This document shows, piece by piece, positions 1 through 8,541 of a stretch of 29,253 bases of DNA. Position 1 is the first letter of the stretch; every line of letters begins with the position of its first letter. Under the pieces are notes generated by a model. That model had not been told where the DNA came from and did not search any database. It saw only the letters and a list, made by a program, of their open reading frames with translations. Source of the stretch: a virus; the IMG/VR virus record IMGVR_UViG_3300020221_000087, positions 1-29,253 of that record, one strand, 5' to 3'. Both the position numbers and the translations under genes were made by a program.

Positions 1-3000
1 CCTATACCAACATTACCATTGGCATCCAATATCATCTTATCGGCATTAGCAATTCTGAAATTAATAGGTTTACCACTTGATGCATTTAAATATGTGGTTC
101 CGTCATTCCATTGTATTAATGCATAATTTGTTGCTGAGGTTGCGTGATCTAAATTATTGTGTCCAAAAAGTGCAAATGTATTATTTACAGGCCATGCACC
201 AACAATTGCATTACCCAATCTAGCAGTAGATGATGTATTTTGCAAATCCAACTTATAAATTGGTGCATTTGTACCTATGCCAACATAACCAAAACTACTT
301 GTTCCACTTGCACTGATATTGCTTGCGGTAATATTGCCGGTAATTACACTACTGCCACTAATATAGCCGGAAACGATAATTCCACTTCCATTATCTGATA
401 CAATTGAATCTCCGATAATATTCGTCCCTGTTGCTTTGGTAAGTCTACCGGATGTTAAATTTGTTTGTTGGTCTGGTCCTACTATTATTTTACTATTTAC
501 ACCGCTACCCGTTACAAAGAAATAATCACCTTGACCATCCCACAAGAAACTGCTTAAATTGCCACTGCCACTATCATACATTTCTATACCGGCATATCTT
601 TGATAAGGGCTAAGAGCATTTAATGTAATAATATTATCGGTAACAACTAATGTGCTTGAAGTGATATAAATGTAACTTGCACTAAACAATGAAGCAAAAA
701 TACTGCCGGTAACAGTCAAATTTCCATTAATAAATGCATTACTTGCTGTAATTTTTGAAGCAATAATATTTCCACTTGCACTGATATTGCTTGCAGTCAA
801 ATTTGTAAGTGACAATCCATCACTTAAACTTACACTTCCAGTAAATTGATGGACATCTGCTGATCTATAACCATGACGACTACTACCACTTACATCTATC
901 AAAAATGATGGACTATCTGTTCCAATACCAACTTGACCAGAACTATTTAAAGTAAAAAATTTATTTCCCGATTGATCTCTTATTTGTAAAAACCCTTGTT
1001 GATTTGTTGTAGTCCATTTGCCGATTGTATAATCTGTTCCTGGATTAGATGAAAAAAATACACCAGAAAAAGATTCATTTCCGGCTGTAACCATATCTCT
1101 TACTCTTATTATTGCACCAGATGCTCCTGGATTAGATGTTGCATTAATTGATCCACTTACATCAAGTTTATAAGATGGTGTTGTAATTCCTATACCAAGA
1201 TTACCTGCACTGGTTATTCTTACTTTTTCATTTCCGCCTGGATAAAATGACATGAATCCATCATTATGATACATTCTGAATTCATTTGTATCAGGAGCAA
1301 TATAAGCATATGTAGAAGCATCTCCTGTGGCTCTAAAATTAATCGCTGCTGTATCATCGCTGGTTCTTCCTACTAAATGTATTGTTCCTCCATTTGTATT
1401 ATCAACAATAGTTAATTTTGCAGACGGACTTGTGGTTCCAATTCCTATAATACCAAAACTACCAGTTCCACTTGCACTTATGTTGCTCGCAGTGATATTT
1501 GCATTACTAAATAAAGAACCATTTATATTTATGCTGCCGGTAAATTGATGAACGTTGGATGGAATTGCTCCGTGTCTGCTACTGCCGCTTACATCCAGTA
1601 AAAATTGAGGATTATAAGTTCCTATACCTACATTGCCGGCGAATATTGCAGTTCCATCTGATACTGTGGTTGTTTGATAGTTAGATCCAACAGTTAATCC
1701 ACCGTATATTAATGTAGAAAATGAATTTGAACTGGTATTTGCGAGGGATCTATCATAACCAACCCAAAGATTTCCTTTACCGTCAACTCTCATTGGACCA
1801 AGAGCACTATCATGAGAAATAATTAAATGTGAAACTTTAGATGCACTGGTATCAGATGATTGTAGTCTAGGAAAATTAAAACTTACTTGACCAGTTATGT
1901 CAACTGTTGATGGTCCATCACTTGCCAAATCCGATATATAAATCGCAGAATTTTGATAACTACCAGGCGAACCCAGAGTCCCATTCTTGTCAATTCTTAT
2001 GCCATAATTATTTGTATCTGATACGGTATTTTGTCCAACGTGTAAATATGCAGTAGGAGTAGGTTGTGCTATACCAAAGTATCCATTTGTGTCAATTGTT
2101 ACTCTTCCGGTATTATTTGTTTCAAATATAAGTGCAGATGCGTCATTTGTTCCCAATGTGGCAGTTGTTCCAAAACTATTTCCTCCTTGAACAAATACAT
2201 TTGATGGAACGACACTAACTGCGCTTGCGGTTAATGCACAACTTGCAGTTCCCAAGAAACCCACTGCATTGATTATACTTGATGTATATGAACTAGCAGT
2301 GACATTACCCGCAATGGTTAATTTATTAGTCAAAACATTTGTGCCTATACCTACTCTGCCAGATCCACTTACAAACAAAATATAATCGCCGGCATTAGTG
2401 CTTTTTATATTAAATAACTTATCCGTTCCTGATCCACTTACTTCTAATTTTGCAGTAATAGGATTGTTATTATGACCAATACCTAAATAACCAGATGAAT
2501 TAAATTGTGCCGCTTCAACATTCCCAATTCTGAAATGCAATACTTGACCAGGTGCTGCATTGAAGAATGTTTCTCCAGTTGATTCTTGTAGAAACGCATA
2601 ATTATTTGGATTTAAACTACTCAATCCACTGTGTTGTAAATATGCATACGTAGATCCAGCTGGCCAAGACCCGAGTTCCAAGATACCCACCCGAGCGTTT
2701 GATCCTAAGGGGCTTACATCCAATTTATATTGAGGATCTGTTGTGCCTATACCAACATTTGATCCTGTTTCATATATACTACTGGTTCCGATTACAGTTG
2801 AAGATATAAATTTTCCAATATAATTTGTAGAACCAGACACAGTTCCTGATCCTCCGTCTGAATTTAATGCAAACGAAGCAGTCAATGCATAACTTGAACT
2901 CACAGCATTGCCAACTGTAATACTACTCAATGATGCACTATTAATTCTAGCGGTATTATCAAAATAAATAAGAGAACTTGTAGCGGCTGATATCTTTGTT

Positions 3001-3083
3001 TCTACAAATGTATTGTTAGATGAACTAACCGTGCTTAAGATTAAATCCCCAGAATTATAAATTACTTGACTTCCAATAGGCAT
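1..3083 (-). CDS. Long tail fibre / virion adhesin, C-terminus cut by window edge
   Basis: The reading frame starts at ATG 3083 (protein begins MPIGSQVIYN) and stays open to the window edge, giving at least 1027 residues without a stop. The protein is Ser/Thr/Asn/Gly-rich with little Lys or Cys, as in trimeric beta-rich phage fibres. About ten copies of a VGIGT-type motif, often followed by P-x-(Y/F)-K-L-D, recur every 150-650 bp (near 1-16, 270-285, 920-935, 1185-1200, 1437-1452, 1617-1632, 2063-2075, 2340-2355, 2475-2495 and 2745-2760). Between them lie S-A-S-N-I-S-A-S-G-like spacers. Such repeats are common in long fibres of marine and environmental myoviruses. A module near 525-645 is shared with the next gene upstream. 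The missing C-terminus might hold an intramolecular chaperone domain; this cannot be seen. Likely role: host recognition. It is the last minus-strand gene visible. Confidence 0.85.
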   Translation of the reverse strand, partial: MPIGSQVIYNSGDLILSTVSSSNNTFVETKISAATSSLIYFDNTARINSASLSSITVGNAVSSSYALTASFALNSDGGSGTVSGSTNYIGKFISSTVIGTSSIYETGSNVGIGTTDPQYKLDVSPLGSNARVGILELGSWPAGSTYAYLQHSGLSSLNPNNYAFLQESTGETFFNAAPGQVLHFRIGNVEAAQFNSSGYLGIGHNNNPITAKLEVSGSGTDKLFNIKSTNAGDYILFVSGSGRVGIGTNVLTNKLTIAGNVTASSYTSSIINAVGFLGTASCALTASAVSVVPSNVFVQGGNSFGTTATLGTNDASALIFETNNTGRVTIDTNGYFGIAQPTPTAYLHVGQNTVSDTNNYGIRIDKNGTLGSPGSYQNSAIYISDLASDGPSTVDITGQVSFNFPRLQSSDTSASKVSHLIISHDSALGPMRVDGKGNLWVGYDRSLANTSSNSFSTLIYGGLTVGSNYQTTTVSDGTAIFAGNVGIGTYNPQFLLDVSGSSRHGAIPSNVHQFTGSININGSLFSNANITASNISASGTGSFGIIGIGTTSPSAKLTIVDNTNGGTIHLVGRTSDDTAAINFRATGDASTYAYIAPDTNEFRMYHNDGFMSFYPGGNEKVRITSAGNLGIGITTPSYKLDVSGSINATSNPGASGAIIRVRDMVTAGNESFSGVFFSSNPGTDYTIGKWTTTNQQGFLQIRDQSGNKFFTLNSSGQVGIGTDSPSFLIDVSGSSRHGYRSADVHQFTGSVSLSDGLSLTNLTASNISASGNIIASKITASNAFINGNLTVTGSIFASLFSASYIYITSSTLVVTDNIITLNALSPYQRYAGIEMYDSGSGNLSSFLWDGQGDYFFVTGSGVNSKIIVGPDQQTNLTSGRLTKATGTNIIGDSIVSDNGSGIIVSGYISGSSVITGNITASNISASGTSSFGYVGIGTNAPIYKLDLQNTSSTARLGNAIVGAWPVNNTFALFGHNNLDHATSATNYALIQWNDGTTYLNASSGKPINFRIANADKMILDANGNVGI
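525..645 (-). repeat. Shared fibre module, copy A
   Basis: This stretch encodes a segment with the core R-Y-A-G-I-x-x-Y-D-S-G-S-G followed by S-S-F-L-W-D-x-Q-x-D. It is preceded by a short strand reading I-I-x-L-N-A. The same module occurs in the neighbouring fibre gene at about 3793-3935. Similarity is visible in both DNA and protein, which points to duplication or exchange between the two fibre genes. Confidence 0.75.
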
Positions 3084-3143
3084 ATGTTATAAATAGTTAT
3101 GATAATAAATATACGATTGATATAGTATATTATAATATAACAA

Positions 3144-3167
3144 CCCAAGAAACCAAAATTTCTTGGG
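3144..3167 (-). terminator. Hairpin terminator after the 651-residue fibre gene
   Basis: Nine perfect base pairs (CCCAAGAAA with TTTCTTGGG) enclose a 6-nt loop. On the minus strand the stem is followed by TTGTTATATT. It lies just downstream of the fibre gene stop at 3200 and before the next minus-strand start at 3083, so it would separate transcription of the two fibre genes. The trailing T-run is imperfect. Confidence 0.7.
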
Positions 3168-3199
3168 CTGTCAGAAATAGCATACTCGTAATTTTTATA

Positions 3200-5155
3200 T
3201 TAATTTGACCATTGAGACAATGGCACTCTCTTCCACACTTGATTTGTATAAACGTATATGAAGTTATTGTCTACATTTATTTGACCAGGCATACCACTTG
3301 ATGTTGGTGTGGTTGGAACCAAACCGGGTGCATTTCCAGGAAAACTGCCAGTGCTCAATGTTAATGTATTAAATGAACCTGTTATGTAAGTTACCAAAAC
3401 TCCAGTTGCATAAGTTATACTGCCCGTCAATTCTACTCTTAGATTTGAAGAACTGATTACAGAACTTGATATATAAGAAGAATATACATTAGTTAATAAT
3501 GCATTTGAAGCAGTTATTCTGGAACTAGAGACATTTGTAGAAAATACATTAGTAAATAATCCATTTGATGATGTAAATTGTGATGCACTTATTCTTGTGC
3601 CTGTATATAATAATGTGGTTCCATCATCACTCAATAAACTGTCTGTAATATTTTTTCCGGAAGATTGAACTTTAGGAATCGCATTTGTAGTTAGTGATGT
3701 TTCATTTCCAAACGAACCTGTTGGTCCACCAATTATTATTGCACTTGATGCGGTCAATGGCGATGCGGATGAACTATTTGCACTAAATATTAACCAACTA
3801 TCTGATTGTGAATCCCACAAGAATGAACTTGTAACATTGTTATGTATACCACCACTACCACTGTCATATACGTCTATGCCGGCATATCTAACAATAGGAC
3901 TTCCGGCATTTAATAAAATTCTATTATCACCTATTATTAAAGTGCTACTACTGATATTAACTATTGAACTCGATCCATATATAGTTAAATCCCCAGCAAG
4001 AAATGTAGATCCTGATATATATAAATTTTTACTTATAGAAACACCACCATCAACATGAAATGCACCATTTGAAAAATCGGTAGCCTGAGTAGTGCTGCTA
4101 AATAATACATCATTACTTGCAGATAATTTCAAATTAGTCGATACACGATCAGTTGCACCTGTTCCTTTTACAACTTGAAATGCATTGCCTGATACTAATA
4201 ATGATGCCGTATCAGTAGTTGTGATACCAACTCTAAGTTGAGAGGAACCACCACCATCTTGCATTGTTATATTATTTCCAACAACTACACTTCCTGATCC
4301 AACACCAATCGTCAATACATTTGTATTTGGAGTATATGACAAAATATCACCGTCAGTTTTCAACGCTCTTGATCCTGAAATTCCGTCAACAAAAGTTACA
4401 TAATATGTAGAATTATCATTTATACTGCTGATACTTGAACTTAACGCAGTAGTAGCAAAACTTGATGTACCGAATAAACTTCCTGTAAATCCAGCAGCAA
4501 TTATTTGTCCACTAGCACTAATGTTACTTGCAGTTAAATTTGCAACAGTAGTAGTTCCGAAAACATTTAAACTGCCATTAATACTCACACTGCCTGTAAT
4601 CTTTGTTGTGTCGTTCGTAGAATCTCCCAATGAAGTATTACCCAAAACAGTTAAACTGCCGCCATCGACGATACTTGTATTTACTGTTAAAGTCGTCGCG
4701 TTCAGATTACCTGAAAAATCTCCTGTTGATGCACTAATAACAAGATTAGTCCCACTCAATGTCGCTGGATTCGCAGAAAAAGACATATTTCCACTAGCAC
4801 TAATATTTGACAAATTTGTAGTGCCAATTACGGTCAAAATGCCCGCATCATAAATTCCACTTGCACTCAACCTAGAACTCATTGATACCGGACCAGTAAA
4901 TGTTGCGGCAGAAGAAGTTAATGAATTGCTTGCACTTATTATACTCGCCGTTAGGGCTCCTGTGACTAATAAATTTTCAAATGTAGCAAAAGGAAAAGAT
5001 GTGCTGCCTGTCAATTCGCCGGATGCATTTGTAACAATAAATAAATTACTTCCGCTAATAATTTTCTCGACAAATGGAAATTTTTCTGTTCCGTCTGCAC
5101 TCCCACTTGTTTGTGCTATAATTACATTCAATTTATTGTCATTTGGATAAGGCAT
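3200..5155 (-). CDS. Tail fibre / virion structural protein (651 aa)
   Basis: The protein is Ser/Thr/Ala-rich with many S-A-S-x-I-S-A-S-G repeats and no recognisable enzyme motif, as expected of a fibrous adhesin or fibre-associated virion protein. Residues near 405-455 hold the R-Y-A-G-I-D-V-Y-D-S-G-S-G module shared with the next fibre gene. The last 30 residues (around FIYVYTNQVWKRVPLSQW) form a compact aromatic tail that resembles the end of the 396-residue protein encoded just upstream. ATG 5155 is supported by an upstream TATAAATA box. It is followed by a strong hairpin at 3144-3167. Fibre assignment is by composition, repeats and position; the exact location in the virion is unknown. 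Confidence 0.8.
   Translation of the reverse strand: MPYPNDNKLNVIIAQTSGSADGTEKFPFVEKIISGSNLFIVTNASGELTGSTSFPFATFENLLVTGALTASIISASNSLTSSAATFTGPVSMSSRLSASGIYDAGILTVIGTTNLSNISASGNMSFSANPATLSGTNLVISASTGDFSGNLNATTLTVNTSIVDGGSLTVLGNTSLGDSTNDTTKITGSVSINGSLNVFGTTTVANLTASNISASGQIIAAGFTGSLFGTSSFATTALSSSISSINDNSTYYVTFVDGISGSRALKTDGDILSYTPNTNVLTIGVGSGSVVVGNNITMQDGGGSSQLRVGITTTDTASLLVSGNAFQVVKGTGATDRVSTNLKLSASNDVLFSSTTQATDFSNGAFHVDGGVSISKNLYISGSTFLAGDLTIYGSSSIVNISSSTLIIGDNRILLNAGSPIVRYAGIDVYDSGSGGIHNNVTSSFLWDSQSDSWLIFSANSSSASPLTASSAIIIGGPTGSFGNETSLTTNAIPKVQSSGKNITDSLLSDDGTTLLYTGTRISASQFTSSNGLFTNVFSTNVSSSRITASNALLTNVYSSYISSSVISSSNLRVELTGSITYATGVLVTYITGSFNTLTLSTGSFPGNAPGLVPTTPTSSGMPGQINVDNNFIYVYTNQVWKRVPLSQWSN
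3793..3935 (-). repeat. Shared fibre module, copy B
   Basis: Counterpart of the module at 525-645: I-x-L-N-A-G-S-P, then R-Y-A-G-I-D-V-Y-D-S-G-S-G, then S-S-F-L-W-D-S-Q-S-D. This copy has a short insertion between the Y-D-S-G-S-G and S-S-F-L-W-D parts. Confidence 0.75.
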
Positions 5156-5167
5156 AAAATTAATTTA

Positions 5168-5175
5168 TATTTATA
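5168..5175 (-). promoter_or_regulatory. Possible T4-late-type promoter box (TATAAATA)
   Basis: Minus-strand TATAAATA lies 12 nt before the fibre start at 5155. T4-like late promoters use this octamer as their only conserved element. The local sequence is palindromic (TATTTATAAATA), so orientation is ambiguous. A transcript starting about 6 nt downstream would have a very short leader. Confidence 0.4.
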
Positions 5176-5213
5176 AATATAAATGTGGATTGAATTGTTA
5201 TAAAAAATATATA

Positions 5214-6404
5214 CTAAGATACCCATCGAGCAATATCTTGTCTTAACCATATACCAGACACATATATATAATGGAAGTCTCCATCATATGCCATCCAACC
5301 TTCTTCTCCGTAGTCTGTAGGAGTAGTTGGTGGGTTATGCCAGATTGGACAACAAGAACTTGTCGTAGTAGTTTCATTCGAGTCCATTGTTTGTTGAACA
5401 ATTAAAGCCGCATAACTTGCTCTTATTTTTTCTAAAATTTGACCGCCATCAGTTGTTGATTTCTCTGTAACAATGGCAGGTTGAGGAAATCTCCAGATAT
5501 CTTTATTAGAAGATATTGCTCCGCCGACATCATAATATTGATTAGACGGATTACTATAACTATTATTTTTAATATCTTTCTTGACAGTTTTCATCTGAGT
5601 TCCAGAAACTAATTCGGAGGTAATGCTTATTTTTCTAGGAGTAAGATATTTTTGAACTGTCTTCTTTCTATCTTCAAAACTTTCCGGCAACAAATAAGCG
5701 TATACAGTTAAATTAAATGTAGAACGTATGATTCTATCTTTTTCAGATGGTGTTTCAGATGTATTAGTATAATCATTAATACTGACTCTAAATTTAAAAT
5801 TTTGTGGATCTCCCCAATAATCTTCACTTGCGTAGTTAATTTTTTCTAAAACCATATTCATCTGTTCAATATATTCAGTCCACACCATGAATTCATATTC
5901 TACTTTTACATGATCTGGTAAAGATAAACTATATACACTATTAACAGGTGCAGCGGTTTGATTTAAAATACTGAATTTGTCATATTTATTTTTTTCATTA
6001 AACTTTGTTAATACTGGGTAAGAAAGGTAACGATTTAACGACATCATACTTTCATTTTTTGAGAATGAATTTCGTTTGAACATTATTATAGGCAGTTGTA
6101 TTTTGCCTTGATTATCACGTAAATAACCATCCACTTTGCCAGCTTTCCACTTTTCCGGATTTCCGTATATAATTGGAACTTTAATATTTTCCCCCGCATC
6201 AATTATTGTTGGATTGATAACATTCTCAACGTATTTTACAATTGCGGTATCAATATCTAATAATGATATTGTAAAATTTTTCTTTTGGTCTTGATCACGA
6301 CGAACGTCAAACGCACGATTGGATGTATTTGTAAAATACTTGTTTTCTTGCGTTTTGTCCTCATTTGTTGGGACCGGATTATTTGTATTTCCTTTCCAAG
6401 ACAT
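5214..6404 (-). CDS. Virion structural protein of the neck/tail-completion region (396 aa)
   Basis: I recognise this as resembling an uncharacterised structural protein of T4-like environmental phages that sits beside the neck genes. Conserved-looking stretches include FTISLLDIDTAIVKYVENVI (residues about 44-63), KVPIIYGNPEKWKA (75-88), IQLPIIMFKRNS (102-113) and a central E-Y-x-x-Q-M-N block followed by D-Y-W-G-D-P-Q. A role at the head-tail joint or tail terminus is inferred from position only. The C-terminal 30 residues (YIYVSGIWLRQDIARW core) look like the C-terminal tail of the adjacent 651-residue fibre protein. There are several Cys (two adjacent) shortly before that tail. The gene starts 3 nt after the upstream neck gene, so the two are probably co-translated. 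Confidence 0.65.
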   Translation of the reverse strand: MSWKGNTNNPVPTNEDKTQENKYFTNTSNRAFDVRRDQDQKKNFTISLLDIDTAIVKYVENVINPTIIDAGENIKVPIIYGNPEKWKAGKVDGYLRDNQGKIQLPIIMFKRNSFSKNESMMSLNRYLSYPVLTKFNEKNKYDKFSILNQTAAPVNSVYSLSLPDHVKVEYEFMVWTEYIEQMNMVLEKINYASEDYWGDPQNFKFRVSINDYTNTSETPSEKDRIIRSTFNLTVYAYLLPESFEDRKKTVQKYLTPRKISITSELVSGTQMKTVKKDIKNNSYSNPSNQYYDVGGAISSNKDIWRFPQPAIVTEKSTTDGGQILEKIRASYAALIVQQTMDSNETTTTSSCCPIWHNPPTTPTDYGEEGWMAYDGDFHYIYVSGIWLRQDIARWVS

Positions 6405-6407
6405 AGG

Positions 6408-6878
6408 TTAGAATTGTCTTTCAACTAAGTTGAGTTTACTTAATCTACTATAATGAGTATTGCAAATTATACTAAGTGAATTATCACTTTGCCCGCCTAA
6501 TAATTGTTCTTGAACTACGTTATCAATTTCATGATAAATATCATTAAATAGGATTATATCGCCAATTTCTGGAAAGAAATTAACTTCTTTTAAATCCAAT
6601 TCTCTGAATTTATAAATAACCGATTGATCTCTGTCTGGACCAAATCCTTCATCATCTGTTGTTGGGTCTGTTCTATCAATAAGAGCAGCAAGTTGTATAC
6701 CTGGATAAAAACTTTTTCCTTCACTGCCAGCTTCTCCATATACATTTGTATTGGTTTCAGATGCAGCAATTTTAAATACCACAACAAAAGTTTGGATTAA
6801 ATCTTCGTTTAATTCACGGTTTATACCGTTGATATAAGCGATGTCTCTTGCACTAAAATATCTTCCATATATTCCCAT
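6408..6878 (-). CDS. Neck / head-closure protein, gp14-like (156 aa)
   Basis: A small protein with a central segment reading FFPEIGDIILFNDIYHEIDN (about residues 111-130). It resembles the 'G-D-I-I-x-F-N-x-x-x-x-E-I-D' region of neck proteins in T4-like phages. It is shorter than T4 gp14 (about 256 aa), so it is at most a reduced or distant version. It lies between the larger neck protein and the 396-residue structural protein, consistent with an operon for head completion and tail joining. ATG 6878 is chosen; no clear Shine-Dalgarno is seen, and a TATTTATA octamer lies 10 nt upstream. Confidence 0.6.
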   Translation of the reverse strand: MGIYGRYFSARDIAYINGINRELNEDLIQTFVVVFKIAASETNTNVYGEAGSEGKSFYPGIQLAALIDRTDPTTDDEGFGPDRDQSVIYKFRELDLKEVNFFPEIGDIILFNDIYHEIDNVVQEQLLGGQSDNSLSIICNTHYSRLSKLNLVERQF

Positions 6879-7002
6879 AATACTTTATATAAATATCAAA
6901 TACATTTTGAATATCTTGATAATATATCTAAAATAATAGTTGAATTATCCTTTTCTCTAATTGATGTTTATTAAAATATGAAAATTCAAAGATATTTTGT
7001 TA

Positions 7003-8262
7003 TCAAATAAAGTTTTGCAAATAAGACATAGGATTATCTTGAAACATAAATATAAAACCAAATACTATAACTCCAACATAAATTAATAATGGAACAGATT
7101 TTAATGTATCCCTCATCTTTTCTGCTTCGGTTGCTTTCGCTTCCATCATTGCGGTTCTTCCGGTTGCTTCCAAATTTTCTCTCAATTGAGTAATTAACGC
7201 TTCTTTTTCAGTTTGCGCTTCACTTCTCAATTCGCCACCGTCTAATGTAACTTCACCGCCAGGAATTGGAACGATGTTATATTTTTGTCTTATTGCACCC
7301 AATAATTCTTTAGACAATGCCAAAAAATATTTTTTAATCCATTGTTTACTAACAGCATTCAATTTGTTATAAACTACATTTTGGTAAGGAGCATTGCTAT
7401 AATCACTTACAATCTCATAATTTGCTTCTGGTGATACCGCACTATTAAATTTGTCTTTTTCTACAACATATTCAATATAAGCAGAATGATCGTATGTTGG
7501 TATAGGAAATATTCTTAGCTGATTGTTTATTACTTCAAAACTGTAGGCACTTTTACGAACCATATCATTAAATTCAATTGCTTGACCTCTCAATAAATCT
7601 TCAAATATTGGAGTCATCAAAAATTGAGTAGCAGGACTGTAGCCAGCAAATCCCATTTCATTCAAAACATTACTATAACTCATTCCGGTCATACTAAATG
7701 GATCATAAATACGTGCAAATGCTGGAGCTGGACCGTGAAATAATCGTCTAATTTCAACATTATTACCACATTCACGTTCACATTCAATCAATTGATTTAA
7801 ATCATATACTTGCTGTCCCTTTTTAAGATTTACTGGCACTCTTTTTACAGGCACATCTCCGCCTACATTAATTTCACTTCCATATTGACGAGACAATTTA
7901 ACAACAAACGGAAGACCAGAACCTTGAATATTCTTTCCAGTAAGATTTGGATTATCTGTTGTGTTTAATCCTTGAAGATTTAAAAGATTGTTTCTGATAT
8001 TGAATTGATTTACTTGAGCGCCATATTCGCTCACTGCTTCTTCAAAACATGCATAAAAGCTAATATCTTTTAATTCAACGTCAATAATTGGATATCCCAA
8101 TCTTTTCGCTGCCCACTCTGCGCTTTTTTCACAATCATATTCAAATTTTCCAATACTGCCTGTATTGTTGGTTTCGTTCAAATAAAAACCAAATGGAACC
8201 GTAGTTAAATTAACTGCGCTTCCACTGCCAGGCCATCTTATTGTGGTAGGGTCAAATGCCAT
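7003..8262 (-). CDS. Neck / head-completion protein with C-terminal membrane-like segment (419 aa)
   Basis: The N-terminal part resembles neck/connector proteins of environmental T4-like myoviruses, including a block around W-A-A-K-R-L-G-Y-P-I-I-D-V-E-L and F-Y-A-C-F-E-E-A-V-S-E-Y. Such proteins seal the portal and join head to tail. Residues about 355-387 are a charged, probably helical region. Residues about 390-407 (VPLLIYVGVIVFGFIFMF) are a strongly hydrophobic segment that would score as a transmembrane helix, unusual for a neck component. The gene is followed by the gp14-like gene after a 124-bp gap in which I see no gene. ATG 8262 is 12 nt downstream of the cupin-like gene's stop. The functional name rests on family resemblance and position. 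Confidence 0.65.
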   Translation of the reverse strand: MAFDPTTIRWPGSGSAVNLTTVPFGFYLNETNNTGSIGKFEYDCEKSAEWAAKRLGYPIIDVELKDISFYACFEEAVSEYGAQVNQFNIRNNLLNLQGLNTTDNPNLTGKNIQGSGLPFVVKLSRQYGSEINVGGDVPVKRVPVNLKKGQQVYDLNQLIECERECGNNVEIRRLFHGPAPAFARIYDPFSMTGMSYSNVLNEMGFAGYSPATQFLMTPIFEDLLRGQAIEFNDMVRKSAYSFEVINNQLRIFPIPTYDHSAYIEYVVEKDKFNSAVSPEANYEIVSDYSNAPYQNVVYNKLNAVSKQWIKKYFLALSKELLGAIRQKYNIVPIPGGEVTLDGGELRSEAQTEKEALITQLRENLEATGRTAMMEAKATEAEKMRDTLKSVPLLIYVGVIVFGFIFMFQDNPMSYLQNFI

Positions 8263-8274
8263 ATATAATAAATA

Positions 8275-8541
8275 TTACAATTTTTTTATTTTAACTTTTA
8301 ATTCTCCTGTTCCTTTTATTACTCTGTGCCAAGTTTCTTTGGGAATAAAAAATTTACCAGACATAGTTTTTGGTAATTCATTGTCCATTTGTAATTGCCA
8401 ATCCGTTTCACCAATTATTTCAACAATTCTATCTTCTTTATCTCTATGCCAATTAAGATCGTTTACATCTACGGATTCTTCAAACTCTCTAAGATATAAA
8501 TTATCATTCAGATGAGTTTCTTTAAAAGGTAAATTGTTCAT
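8275..8541 (-). CDS. Small cupin-like protein (88 aa)
   Basis: An 88-residue protein with the pattern L-N-W-H-R-D-K-E-D-R at residues 29-38, then W-Q-L-Q-M-D-N-E-L-P and F-F-I-P-K-E-T-W-H-R-V-I-K-G. The H, E and second H placement and the alternating hydrophobic strands suggest a minimal cupin barrel, and similar small proteins occur in other phages. Catalytic activity is not implied; metal binding by the His/Glu residues is possible. Its ATG overlaps the stop of the beta-helix gene in an ATGA arrangement, suggesting translational coupling. Confidence 0.55.
   Translation of the reverse strand: MNNLPFKETHLNDNLYLREFEESVDVNDLNWHRDKEDRIVEIIGETDWQLQMDNELPKTMSGKFFIPKETWHRVIKGTGELKVKIKKL

Noticed and set aside
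3837-5150. Plus-strand open frames opposite the fibre gene
   Set aside because: Composition is a mirror of Ser/Thr/Ala codons in the fibre gene; no ribosome binding sites or family resemblance.
6879-7002. 124-bp AT-rich gap after the neck protein, checked for small RNA or hairpins
   Set aside because: Only weak, imperfect inverted similarity was seen; no T-run hairpin, no ORF, no tRNA-like fold.
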